DNA of 46,942 nucleotides, taken from contig CAJBER010000169.1 of assembly GCA_903952135.1 (NCBI GenBank), forward strand, positions 1 through 46,942, written 5' to 3'. Position numbers and translations under genes: made by a program. Below, piece by piece: positions 17,143 through 25,970 of the stretch; position 1 is the first letter of the stretch; each line of letters opens with the position of its first letter. This stretch comes from an uncultured Algoriphagus sp. GTDB lineage: Bacteria; Bacteroidota; Bacteroidia; Cytophagales; Cyclobacteriaceae. The notes under the pieces were generated by a model. The model had not been told where the DNA came from. It ran no database searches and saw nothing but the letters and a program-made list of their open reading frames with translations.

Positions 17143-20040
17143 ATGAAAACCTACCCCATTCTTATTTTTCTAGTTTTGTCATTTTTTGTGACGCTTTCCT
17201 CCTTTGGACAGCTCCCCACCGACCAAGCCCGTCCTGAACGAAAGTTTACGGGCCAGGTAATCGATGGCACGGCGAAGACCCCCATGATTGGCGCCAATGT
17301 CCTCATCAAAACCGTCACTGACTCCCTACTTCGAGGCACCGTCACGGGTGCGGATGGAAGATTTGAAATTGCAAGACCCTTTATCCCAGAAGTGAAGGTG
17401 GAAATCACCTTTTTGGGTTACAAAACCATCACCAAAATTCACAGCATGCGAGAACCAGTGGAACTTGGGGAACTAATCCTCCTAGAAGACACGAAGGTGC
17501 TCGGCGAAGTTTTAGTTCAGGGAGTAAGTGTGGTAGGTGAGCAAAAAGGGGATACCACCTCCTTCAATGCGAATGCCTTCAAAACGCAAACCAACGCACA
17601 GGCAGAAGACCTGATTCGAAAGATGCCAGGCATTACCTTCCAAGGAGGGCAAATTCAAGCCCAAGGGGAACAGGTTCAAAAAATCTTGGTGGATGGACGT
17701 GAATTTTTTGGGAGCGACCCAAATATTGCGCTTCGCAACCTGCCCGCAGATGCAATTGATCGGGTAGAAGTACTTGATCAGCGCTCGGACCAAAGCCGCC
17801 TCACCGGATTTGACGATGGAAGTTATACGAAGACCATCAACATTATTTTGCGCTCGGACAAGAAAAATGGCTCCTTCGGCAGAACTTACGCAGGCTACGG
17901 GAATGACGATCGCTATGCCGCGGGAGGAAGTGTCAACTTCTTCAAAGGGGATCAGCGCATCTCGGTACTAGGCCTTTTCAACAACATCAACCAACAAAAC
18001 TTCTCTAGTCAAGACCTTGCAGGATTAACCGCCAATGCGGCTGCAGGTGCTGGTCGTGGAGGACCAATGGGTGGTATGGGTGGAGGAGGATTTGGAGGTG
18101 GCCAATGGGGTGGCGGCGGAGGAAATAGCAACTTCTTAGTCGGCAATTCCGGAGGTATCGTGACTACGAATGCGATGGGCTTGAACTACTCTGACAAATG
18201 GGGTAAAAAAGTCAACGTAACTGGTAGTTACTTCTTCAACAATACCGCCAACTCCCTACGTCAAATCACCAACAGAGAAACGGTTGTAAACGCCAATCTC
18301 CGTCAGTTTTACGAAGAAAATCTGATCAATACGGTAAAAAATAACAACCACAGAGCCAACGCGCGAATCGAAGCAGATCTCAATGAGAAAAACTCCATCG
18401 TGCTTACGCCAAGCCTTTCCTTCCAGGATAACAGTACCTTCAGCGACAGAGATGCACTTACCCGCAATAGCTTGGGCGATTCGCTATCCGCACTTCGATC
18501 TATCAGCAATGCGACGACCAAAGCAGTTAACTTATCCAATAACTTGACCTACCGCTACAAATTCGACAAAAAGGGTAGAACGCTTTCAACTGAAGTATTT
18601 ACCGCCTGGTCCAACCGTGACCAAGATTCGGATCTTTTGGCTGCAAGCCGTGAATTCCGTAGAAACCTAGTAGATACGGCCACGCAAGAAACCTACTCCT
18701 TGAATGAAGGATTCAACTACCGGGTCAACCTGACTTTTACGGAGCAGTTGAGCAAAAATGCAATCGGTACCTTTGGCTACCAGGTAGGTAACAACGCCAC
18801 GGCTTCGGATCAAAAAACCTATCAGATTGACGAAGAACGCAAAGCTCTTCTAGATACGGCATTGAGTAATGAGTTTGACAACAAATTCATCACGCAACGA
18901 CTTCGCTCTGGCTATGCCTACAACAAGGATGCCTGGTCGGTCAACGTGAATATGGATTACCAAAATGCGCGACTCAACAACGAAGCCTTCTTCCCTGTGC
19001 CAGGAACCTTCAACCGTAGTTTCAACAACATACTACCGAGCGCAAACTTGAATTACCGCAACCGTGAAACAGGCTTTAGCTGGAGAGTGCGCTACAGAAC
19101 TAGCACCAACGAGCCTAGTGTCTCTGAACTTCAAAATGTGGTCAACAACCAAAACCCACTCAACCTACGCGTGGGAAATCCAGACTTGGGCCAAAGTTAC
19201 AACCACAACATCTTTGCAAACATCAGCAAAATCAACCTTGAGAAATCCAGAACACTATTCCTCTTTGTAACCCATTCGGTCACCTCTGATTTTATTGGAA
19301 ATAGTACCTTCTTGACTACCCGGGACACCCTAATCAACAACGAGATTTTGCTACGTTCTGGAGGTCAACTTTCTCGACCAGTCAATTTGGATGGCAACAT
19401 TCGCTCTAGTTTCTTCTTGACCTATGGCGCCCCACTCAAAAAATTGAAAACTCAGTTCAACATCAATACGCGGGTAAGTTTCAACCGTACGCCAGGTTTG
19501 ATTAATGGAGTTTCCAACATGAATGATAACACCACACTGAGTCAAGGATTGACCTTCAATTCAAACATTAGCCAAAATGTGGATTTCTCAATCAGCACTA
19601 CGGGTTCGTACAACATTGTCAACTCCTCCCTGCAGCAGAATCTAAACAATAACTACTACCAGCAGGAATCCACCATGCGTCTCTACTTCTCGTCCAAGAA
19701 TGGCAAGTTCTTTATGGGAAATAATGTCGCGCACTCCTTGTATTCCGGCCTTTCCGAAGGCTTTAATCAAAACTTTTGGCTTTGGAACATGGAAGGGGGC
19801 TTACGATTTGCGAAAAACAACAAGGCAGAAATCAAGACAGTCCTCTTTGATGTGTTGAACCAAAACAACAGCATCAGCCGTACCATTTCGGATGTGGCCG
19901 TGACCGACGTCTTTACGAATGTGCTGACCCGCTACGGGATGATCACCTTCACGTACATCCTAGGTAACTTCAAGCAGCCAGCAGCGCAGCCACAGGAGCC
20001 TTGGATGATGGGAAGACCTCAGGGCGGCAGAACTTGGTAA
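17143..20040 (+). CDS. Outer-membrane beta-barrel protein, TonB-dependent-receptor-like, with carboxypeptidase-regulatory-like domain
   Basis: The 965-residue protein has an N-terminal signal peptide ending near SSFGQ. A carboxypeptidase-D-like regulatory fold follows at about residues 33-115 (KFTGQVIDGTAKTPMIGANV), then a plug-like domain (AEDLIRKMPGITFQGGQI, VLVDGREFFG-like block, AIDRVEVL) and a long barrel typical of the OMP_b-brl_3 group. A glycine-rich stretch at about residues 302-330 is probably an external loop. There is no SusD partner, so a polysaccharide role is not indicated; the ligand is unknown. The ATG at 17143 is chosen over the GTG at 17125 because it begins the signal peptide properly. 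Confidence 0.85.
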   Translation: MKTYPILIFLVLSFFVTLSSFGQLPTDQARPERKFTGQVIDGTAKTPMIGANVLIKTVTDSLLRGTVTGADGRFEIARPFIPEVKVEITFLGYKTITKIHSMREPVELGELILLEDTKVLGEVLVQGVSVVGEQKGDTTSFNANAFKTQTNAQAEDLIRKMPGITFQGGQIQAQGEQVQKILVDGREFFGSDPNIALRNLPADAIDRVEVLDQRSDQSRLTGFDDGSYTKTINIILRSDKKNGSFGRTYAGYGNDDRYAAGGSVNFFKGDQRISVLGLFNNINQQNFSSQDLAGLTANAAAGAGRGGPMGGMGGGGFGGGQWGGGGGNSNFLVGNSGGIVTTNAMGLNYSDKWGKKVNVTGSYFFNNTANSLRQITNRETVVNANLRQFYEENLINTVKNNNHRANARIEADLNEKNSIVLTPSLSFQDNSTFSDRDALTRNSLGDSLSALRSISNATTKAVNLSNNLTYRYKFDKKGRTLSTEVFTAWSNRDQDSDLLAASREFRRNLVDTATQETYSLNEGFNYRVNLTFTEQLSKNAIGTFGYQVGNNATASDQKTYQIDEERKALLDTALSNEFDNKFITQRLRSGYAYNKDAWSVNVNMDYQNARLNNEAFFPVPGTFNRSFNNILPSANLNYRNRETGFSWRVRYRTSTNEPSVSELQNVVNNQNPLNLRVGNPDLGQSYNHNIFANISKINLEKSRTLFLFVTHSVTSDFIGNSTFLTTRDTLINNEILLRSGGQLSRPVNLDGNIRSSFFLTYGAPLKKLKTQFNINTRVSFNRTPGLINGVSNMNDNTTLSQGLTFNSNISQNVDFSISTTGSYNIVNSSLQQNLNNNYYQQESTMRLYFSSKNGKFFMGNNVAHSLYSGLSEGFNQNFWLWNMEGGLRFAKNNKAEIKTVLFDVLNQNNSISRTISDVAVTDVFTNVLTRYGMITFTYILGNFKQPAAQPQEPWMMGRPQGGRTW

Positions 20041-20104
20041 GCATAATTTGGGGTAATCGCTAAAGGAAACTCTTGAGCGATTACCCTAAAAATTTAGAAA
20101 TTGG

Positions 20105-20112
20105 TACCTTTG
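20105..20112 (+). promoter_or_regulatory. Candidate -7 box for pheS
   Basis: TACCTTTG matches TAnnTTTG, 22 nt before the pheS ATG. No clear -33 element is at the expected distance. Confidence 0.45.
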
Positions 20113-20134
20113 CCACAGGATTAACCGGCAACTC

Positions 20135-21163
20135 ATGTATCAGGAGAAAATCGAAGCACTCAAAGCTGCCATCGCCGCAGCAGACGCAAGTACCCCAGAC
20201 CAACTGGAGGCTTATCGAATGGAATTTATTTCCAAGAAAAGCGTCATTGGTGAATTGATGGGAGCCATGGGAAGCATTCCGAATGAGGAAAAGCGGGCAT
20301 ATGGCCAGTTGGTCAATGGTGTAAAACAACTAGCTGAAGAGAAGTTTCAAGTCCTAATCGAGAAAGTAGCCGCCTCCAACAAAAAAGAAAAAACTGCTGA
20401 CGTAGACCTCACCTTACCTGCCTCCAACTATCCTCTAGGGGCGATTCACCCATTGACAGCTACCCGCCAGCGCATCATCGAAATCTTTGAGCGCATCGGC
20501 TTCAACCTGTCTGAAGGGCCTGAGATTGAAGACGATTGGCACAATTTCACCGCACTCAACTTTCCTGAAAATCACCCTGCTCGAGAGATGCAGGATACTT
20601 TTTTTATTGAGAAAAATCCAGACATCGCCCTGCGGACCCACACTTCCTCCGTGCAAGTGCGCGTGATGGAAAATCAAAAACCGCCTATCCGAACCCTTTC
20701 TCCAGGACGCGTGTACCGAAATGAGGCGATCTCTGCCCGTGCACACTGCATTTTCCATCAGGTAGAAGGACTTTATGTAGATGAAAATGTTGGTTTTGCC
20801 GACCTGAAGAATACCTTATATCACTTCGCCAAAGAAATGTTTGGCAAGGAAACCAAGGTCCGATTCCGACCCTCATTCTTCCCCTTTACCGAGCCCAGTG
20901 CAGAGATTGACATCTCCTGCCTAATCTGTGGCGGCAAAGGTTGCAACGTATGCAAATACAGCGGTTGGGTAGAAATCGGTGGAGCAGGGATGGTGGACCC
21001 GAATGTCCTCGAAAATTGCGGCATTGACTCTACCAAGTACACGGGATTTGCTTTTGGGATGGGCATCGAGCGAATTGCCATGCTCAAAAACCAAATCAAG
21101 GATTTGCGTCTCTTTACTGAAAACGACGTCCGCTTCTTAAAGCAATTTAGGCCCATTTTATAG
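20135..21163 (+). CDS. pheS: Phenylalanyl-tRNA synthetase alpha subunit
   Basis: Class II synthetase catalytic subunit of 342 residues, forming an alpha2-beta2 enzyme with PheT. It has an N-terminal coiled-coil region, motif 2 (LSPGRVYRNEAISARAHCIF), the FFPFTEPSAEIDISC block, and motif 3 near FGMGIERIAML. A four-cysteine C-x2-C-x4-C-x2-C cluster (CLICGGKGCNVC near residue 262) is inserted after the FTEPSAE block, as in a number of bacterial PheS proteins, and may bind zinc. No pheT gene follows, so the two subunits are encoded apart, as is common in Bacteroidota. Confidence 0.96.
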   Translation: MYQEKIEALKAAIAAADASTPDQLEAYRMEFISKKSVIGELMGAMGSIPNEEKRAYGQLVNGVKQLAEEKFQVLIEKVAASNKKEKTADVDLTLPASNYPLGAIHPLTATRQRIIEIFERIGFNLSEGPEIEDDWHNFTALNFPENHPAREMQDTFFIEKNPDIALRTHTSSVQVRVMENQKPPIRTLSPGRVYRNEAISARAHCIFHQVEGLYVDENVGFADLKNTLYHFAKEMFGKETKVRFRPSFFPFTEPSAEIDISCLICGGKGCNVCKYSGWVEIGGAGMVDPNVLENCGIDSTKYTGFAFGMGIERIAMLKNQIKDLRLFTENDVRFLKQFRPIL

Positions 21164-21182
21164 GCTAAAGCAGCCAGAATTT

Positions 21183-21200
21183 CACAGAATCTGTGTTTTT
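21183..21200 (+). terminator. Possible weak terminator after pheS
   Basis: A short hairpin CACAG-AAT-CTGTG is followed by five T residues. The stem is only 5 bp, so it is a weak candidate. Confidence 0.3.
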
Positions 21201-21274
21201 CACGCAGATTTCTAGAGAAAAAACACGCAGATTTATTTTTCTTGGACTATTCCCACTCTTTAAATTTTTAGGCC

Positions 21275-22300
21275 ATGAATGAAAAGCGAAAAATTACCTT
21301 AAAGGACATCGCTAAGGAACTCAAGCTTTCCCCTTCGACGGTATCCAGAGCACTTAATGGCTACCCTTCCCTTTCAGAGGAAACCATACAGCTGGTCAAA
21401 GAATACGCAGCCAAGCACCAGTATGTACCCAATACGATGGCAGTCAATTTCCGAAAAAACCGGACTTCCATCTTGGGTATGATTGTGCCACAAATCGTGC
21501 ATCACTTTTTCTCCACCACCATCAGTGGAGCCTTGGAGGCCGCCAAAAAAAGAGGCTACAGCATCCTCCTCGCCCAATCCTACGACCACCTCAAAGATGA
21601 AGTCTTGGCCAGCCAATACCTCCTGGGTATGGGCGTGGATGGGCTCTTGATCTCTGTTTCCAACGAAACCAAAGAAGCCGAGCACTTGCAAGCATTTTTG
21701 GATGAAGGCAAGGCAGTGGTGCAGTTTGATAAAATCACGGAATCCTTATCCAGCCCGAAACTTGTAGTGGATGACTTTGAAGGTGCCTATCAGGCTACCA
21801 GCCACTTGATCCGTCAGGGCTATCGAAAAATCGCGCACCTCAGCGGAAGGATGGAAGTAAAAAATGCGGAGCAGCGCTTTTTGGGCTACAAAAAAGCGCT
21901 CGAAGACCATGAGCTTGAGCTACAAGAAGAATGGGTGAAGCCTTGCTTTGAAATCAGCGAAGAAGAGGGATTTTCCTTTACCAAGGCCCTGATGGAAAGT
22001 CAGAATCCACCAGACGCCTTATTCTGCATCACCGATTTGGTGGCTTTGGGCGCGATGAATTACCTCAAGTCAGCCAATTATTCCATCCCAAACCAAGTGG
22101 GACTTGTAGGATTTAGCAACTGGATGTTTGCTGAGTTTACCAGTCCTACACTCAGTTCAGTAGACCAGTTTGGGGAAGAAATGGGCGCCAAGGCAGTGGA
22201 AATGCTGCTTGACCAACTCCAAAATCCAGAATCGAGCAACACGGACACCGTCCAACTGAAAACCAAACTCCTGGTTCGAGGATCCTCTCAAAAGTCCTAA
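21275..22300 (+). CDS. LacI-family transcriptional regulator
   Basis: The 341-residue protein begins with the LacI helix-turn-helix (ITLKDIAKELKLSPSTVSRA) and the hinge region near residues 47-62. A periplasmic-binding-protein-like sensor domain follows (ILGMIVPQIVHHFFSTTISG onward), including the conserved PDALFCITDLVALGAM and VGLVGFSNW blocks. The ATG at 21275 gives the exact family start. It converges with the amylosucrase-like gene, with 8 bp between the two stops, so a role as local regulator of the transporter and amylosucrase genes is the simplest inference, with a sugar or sugar phosphate as effector. Confidence 0.93.
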   Translation: MNEKRKITLKDIAKELKLSPSTVSRALNGYPSLSEETIQLVKEYAAKHQYVPNTMAVNFRKNRTSILGMIVPQIVHHFFSTTISGALEAAKKRGYSILLAQSYDHLKDEVLASQYLLGMGVDGLLISVSNETKEAEHLQAFLDEGKAVVQFDKITESLSSPKLVVDDFEGAYQATSHLIRQGYRKIAHLSGRMEVKNAEQRFLGYKKALEDHELELQEEWVKPCFEISEEEGFSFTKALMESQNPPDALFCITDLVALGAMNYLKSANYSIPNQVGLVGFSNWMFAEFTSPTLSSVDQFGEEMGAKAVEMLLDQLQNPESSNTDTVQLKTKLLVRGSSQKS

Positions 22301-22308
22301 GCAAGTCC

Positions 22309-24264
22309 TTACCGAGGCTCCAAAATACAGAAGCCATAAGGTTCCAACACCAAATGCTCGTGATCGGGTCCTACCGAATAAGTTGTCTGCGTCCAGATAT
22401 CAAAAAGTTGGTTGGCAGATTCGCCTTGTTCCCGGAATGCATACCAGGTAAGCCCAGCAGGCTGATCACTGAAGTTGAACAAGCAGTAGCGTCTCTCCTC
22501 ACCCTTTCTACGGATCAGCCCCGCGATATGCTTGTTGTGTGGAGTCATCCACGACACATTGCTCAGATCAGCAAACAGGTCCTGAGATTTCCGGATGGCC
22601 AAGAGTTTTTTGGTTCCCTCAAAAAGTTGAAACTCCAAGGTGCCTTCTGTTTTTCGACGATTCACTTTTTCCCAATCCAGCATTGGACGATGCATCCAGC
22701 GGTTGTCGTAACTCTTGGAAGGATCCTGCTGGAAGCGGTAATCGTTGGTATAGCCAACTTCATCTCCGTAGAAGAGCATGGGCAGCCCTCCCAAAAAGAT
22801 GGAATGGGCTTGCATGAGCAGGATTTTTTGGATGCTTTGTTCGATTGCCGGTCCATTGCCCTCAAAGAGTGCCTTTTCCAAGCCGCAAAGTGAGGCGAGC
22901 GTGCCACTGATGCGAGCATCTCCCGTCTTGGGGTTGGAGGAGAACAGCGCTCCCCGGGCAGGACTCATCCATTGATCTCCAGAATAGGAATAGTATTCTT
23001 TCAAAAATTTGCGGTGCAGGTAGGGGTCTTTTCCTGTTTGTGCGATGCTGGCATCCTCGTAGCCGAGCCCGATGTCATCGTGGCAGCGGGTGTAGGTAAT
23101 CCAGGAGGTACCGTAAGGCTTTCTGAGAATGTCTCCTTGGGCCTGGAGCATCACGCTGGTATCTCCAGAGGCGAGCATGTCCCACTGAAGGGCCATCTGG
23201 GTGGCATTGTAGGCAAAATCACATTCTTGAGCCACAAAGTCTCCTGTTCCAAAGTAATTCATAATGTCTTTGGGCGCTACGATCGCCTCTCCGAGCAGTG
23301 CCATTCCTGGCGTAGCTACATGGACACATTGCTTGATTAATCGAAGGAGTGTGTGCGCTTGCGGAAGATTTTGGCAGGAGGTACCTGTTTGCTTCCATAT
23401 AAAGGCAGGCGCATCAATTCGAAGCAGGTCTACCCCAAGGTTGGCATAAAACAGCATGGTCTCCACCATCGCCTGTAAGACTTTGGGATTGCTAAAATTC
23501 AAGTCCCATTGGTAGTTGTGAAATACCGTCATCACCCAGCGCTTCATCTCCTCATTCCAGGTAAAGTTACCCGGAGCACTTTCCGGGAAAATCTCCGGCA
23601 TGGCCTGCTCAAATTCGTTGGGAATCCAGCGATTTTCGTAGGTGTAGTAGTAATTCTGGTATTCTTGATCGCCTGCCTTGGCCTTCATGGCCCAGTCGTG
23701 TAAGTGTGAGGTATGGTTGAGAACAATGTCCAACATCAGGTACATACCTTGGGAATGCATGGTCTTGCGCAGGTCCATCAAATCCTCCAAAGTCCCGAAT
23801 CGTGGATCTACCTTACGGAAATTGGAAACCGCATAGCCTCCATCACTTTCTCCCTGTGGGCTCTCGAAGAGTGGCATCAAGTGAAGAAAATTTACCCCCA
23901 AATCCTGCAGGTGCGAAAGTTTGGAAGGCATGGTTTTGAGGCTGCCTGCAAAGCGGTCCACGTACATGCTCATTCCTGCCAGGTTTTGACTCAAAAACCA
24001 ATTGCCTTCGGCGGCCTTATTTCGATCTCGCTCTCGAAGCGATTCTTCTCTCGCTTGGTAACCCAGTATCAGGCTTCGCAAAAGTTCGAGCAACTGAGAT
24101 TCGGCTTCCTCATGAACCCCATAGAGTTCTTGGAATAAGCCCTGAATTTTGGGAAGGCTGGTATGAAACCGGGTTACAAAATCCCGGTCTGCTCCCTGGG
24201 TATCTAGGGAATGGGCCTGGAAAAGTTGGTTAATTTTTTCAGTACGCGTGATTTCTACCGACAT
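22309..24264 (-). CDS. Amylosucrase-like alpha-glucan-active enzyme (GH13, subfamily 4 type)
   Basis: A 651-residue (beta/alpha)8 enzyme resembling amylosucrase over its whole length, including the helical N-terminal domain. The sucrose-binding aspartate is in ESDGGYAVSNFR (Asp141), the nucleophile in LLRIDAPAFIWK (Asp284), the acid/base in LLGEAIV (Glu326), and the transition-state pair is His395-Asp396 in RCHDDIG. The arginine of YDNRWMHRP (Arg522) matches the one contacting fructose in amylosucrase. Known relatives either build alpha-1,4-glucan from sucrose, releasing fructose, or hydrolyse sucrose; sequence alone does not decide between them. No signal peptide is visible, so it is cytoplasmic. 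It lies 34 bp after the transporter gene. Confidence 0.85.
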   Translation of the reverse strand: MSVEITRTEKINQLFQAHSLDTQGADRDFVTRFHTSLPKIQGLFQELYGVHEEAESQLLELLRSLILGYQAREESLRERDRNKAAEGNWFLSQNLAGMSMYVDRFAGSLKTMPSKLSHLQDLGVNFLHLMPLFESPQGESDGGYAVSNFRKVDPRFGTLEDLMDLRKTMHSQGMYLMLDIVLNHTSHLHDWAMKAKAGDQEYQNYYYTYENRWIPNEFEQAMPEIFPESAPGNFTWNEEMKRWVMTVFHNYQWDLNFSNPKVLQAMVETMLFYANLGVDLLRIDAPAFIWKQTGTSCQNLPQAHTLLRLIKQCVHVATPGMALLGEAIVAPKDIMNYFGTGDFVAQECDFAYNATQMALQWDMLASGDTSVMLQAQGDILRKPYGTSWITYTRCHDDIGLGYEDASIAQTGKDPYLHRKFLKEYYSYSGDQWMSPARGALFSSNPKTGDARISGTLASLCGLEKALFEGNGPAIEQSIQKILLMQAHSIFLGGLPMLFYGDEVGYTNDYRFQQDPSKSYDNRWMHRPMLDWEKVNRRKTEGTLEFQLFEGTKKLLAIRKSQDLFADLSNVSWMTPHNKHIAGLIRRKGEERRYCLFNFSDQPAGLTWYAFREQGESANQLFDIWTQTTYSVGPDHEHLVLEPYGFCILEPR

Positions 24265-24298
24265 GGGTGTAGGCTAGGGTGGTGGTGATTGGAATAGG

Positions 24299-25819
24299 TT
24301 AATGTCCTGAAGGGGCTTGTGAAGGCGAAGCGGTTGTTTTACTTCCTTTTATCCGCAACGTAGCTACCGCAGCGATCAGCAGCAATACCCCTCCAAAGAG
24401 GATGGCCTGCCCCGCATCGTTGTTTAAGAAGTTTTTGGAGATATAGCCAAAGGTCAGCGTCTGGAAGATCATGGGAATCACAATCATCATGTTGATGATG
24501 CCCATGTACACGCCGTAGCGTTCTTTGGGAATTTCGTTGACTACCAAGAGGTAAGGAATTCCCATCATACTGGCCCAGGCGATACCAAAACCGGTCATAG
24601 GGATAAACAAGGCATACTTATTTTCCAGCATAGGGAAAATCAACAAGCCGATTCCAGCAAGCAACAAGCAAATAAAGTGTACTCGCTTGGCCCCGTATTT
24701 TTGGGCCAGGGTAACTAAGAAGAAAGCAGAAAGGAAGGTCACAATGTTGTACCAGCCATTCACCAAGCCTGCCCATCCTACTGCTTCTTCGTAGGCAGCA
24801 GGATCAGAGGAAGGCGTCACTTTCCACACGGAAAGGGCGATACTCTTGGCGGAATTTTGCCAGTAGCAAAACAGGGCATACCATTGGAAAAGGTATACCA
24901 AAGCCAATTTCCACATTACGGAGGGCATGACTAAAATCGCCTCCAAGATCTCTAGATTTTGCGCAAAAAGCACGCGCAAAGCAGGTTTGCTGTCCACCCA
25001 AGAAAGTACTTTGCGAATCAGGCCACGATCAACTAGCGTAAATGGCAAAAGGATTAAAAAAGCGGCATATGCCACTAAGGTGCTTAGGATTGAAAGAAAA
25101 AACTGGATAGCAGGATGGGGCATGCCTTGGTTACGAATTTTTAGGGCTGCAAGCTCGGCTTCTGAGGGTGGGTATTCGGGCGTTTTAGACATGCTCCAAA
25201 GCACAGAAGTGATGGAGCAGACAGTTCCTAGGAAGAAGGAGGCATAGACCCAAACGGGGAGTGCGCCCCAACTGCCTTTGAAGTAGATTTGAAAAAAGAA
25301 GAGGGATAGATTGGCTAGCGTAATGCCAAGACCGGTGAAGAAACTTTGGGTCAGGAAGCCTTTTCCATGCTGTTCCTCGGGCAAGGAATCAGCAATCAAG
25401 GCCCGGTAAGGCTCCATGGCGGTATTGTTGGCGGCATCCAGCACCCAAAGCAAGCCTGCTGCCATCCACAAGGAACTGCTGAAAGGATAGAAAAATAAGC
25501 AGATGCTGCAAAGTAGCGCCCCAATAAAGAAATAGGGCTTTCGTCTCCCGTAGCGATCGCTCCAAGTACTGTCGCTCAGCGCACCAATAATCGGCTGAAT
25601 CAAGAGACCCGTCATCGGTCCAGCAAGGTTGAGTAGGGGAATCTCATCTGGGGCTGCTCCCAGCATGTCGTAAATGGGATTAACAGCACTTTGCTGAAGT
25701 CCAAAACTATACTGGATCCCAAAAAAACCAACATTCATGTTGATGATTTGGGAAAAGGACAAGGCAGGCTTTCGCATGGGCGATTTTGGGTTTTGGTCTT
25801 TTGGGCAATAATCCTTCAT
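24299..25819 (-). CDS. MFS sugar transporter, SLC45/sucrose-transporter-like
   Basis: The 506-residue permease has about 12 hydrophobic segments. The motif GALSDSTWSDRYGRRKPYF after the second helix, with RYGRRKP, is typical of the SLC45/plant sucrose-carrier-like group of the major facilitator superfamily. NTAMEPYRALIADSLPEEQ is another family block. It precedes the amylosucrase-like gene on the same strand, pointing to uptake of sucrose or a related alpha-glucoside. Two start codons are possible: ATG at 25819, or ATG at 25777, which gives 492 residues beginning MRKPALSFSQ. The second fits the family start better, but the longer frame is kept here. Confidence 0.85.
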   Translation of the reverse strand: MKDYCPKDQNPKSPMRKPALSFSQIINMNVGFFGIQYSFGLQQSAVNPIYDMLGAAPDEIPLLNLAGPMTGLLIQPIIGALSDSTWSDRYGRRKPYFFIGALLCSICLFFYPFSSSLWMAAGLLWVLDAANNTAMEPYRALIADSLPEEQHGKGFLTQSFFTGLGITLANLSLFFFQIYFKGSWGALPVWVYASFFLGTVCSITSVLWSMSKTPEYPPSEAELAALKIRNQGMPHPAIQFFLSILSTLVAYAAFLILLPFTLVDRGLIRKVLSWVDSKPALRVLFAQNLEILEAILVMPSVMWKLALVYLFQWYALFCYWQNSAKSIALSVWKVTPSSDPAAYEEAVGWAGLVNGWYNIVTFLSAFFLVTLAQKYGAKRVHFICLLLAGIGLLIFPMLENKYALFIPMTGFGIAWASMMGIPYLLVVNEIPKERYGVYMGIINMMIVIPMIFQTLTFGYISKNFLNNDAGQAILFGGVLLLIAAVATLRIKGSKTTASPSQAPSGH

Positions 25820-25891
25820 AAAATACGAAGATTCGCATTCTAAAAAACAGGAATAAGGAGAGAAGTAGCCGCTATTTTCAGAAAAGCCTTA

Positions 25892-25909
25892 GGAAATCGA
25901 TTGATTTCC
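25892..25909. promoter_or_regulatory. Candidate LacI-type operator upstream of the sugar transporter gene
   Basis: The perfect inverted repeat GGAAATC-GATT-GATTTCC contains the self-complementary core AATCGATT with a central CG, as LacI-family operators often have. It lies 73-90 bp upstream of the transporter start and has no adjoining T tract, so it is not a terminator. Assignment to the regulator at 21275-22300 is inference. Confidence 0.4.
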
Positions 25910-25970
25910 ATCCCTCTGAACTAAAAAAATAGTATCGGCGGCTAATCCTTTGGGTGAATTTCCAGAAATA

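Noticed and set aside
22354-22893. 179-codon plus-strand frame opposite the amylosucrase-like gene
   Set aside because: The minus-strand frame carries all catalytic motifs of a known family; the opposite frame shows none.
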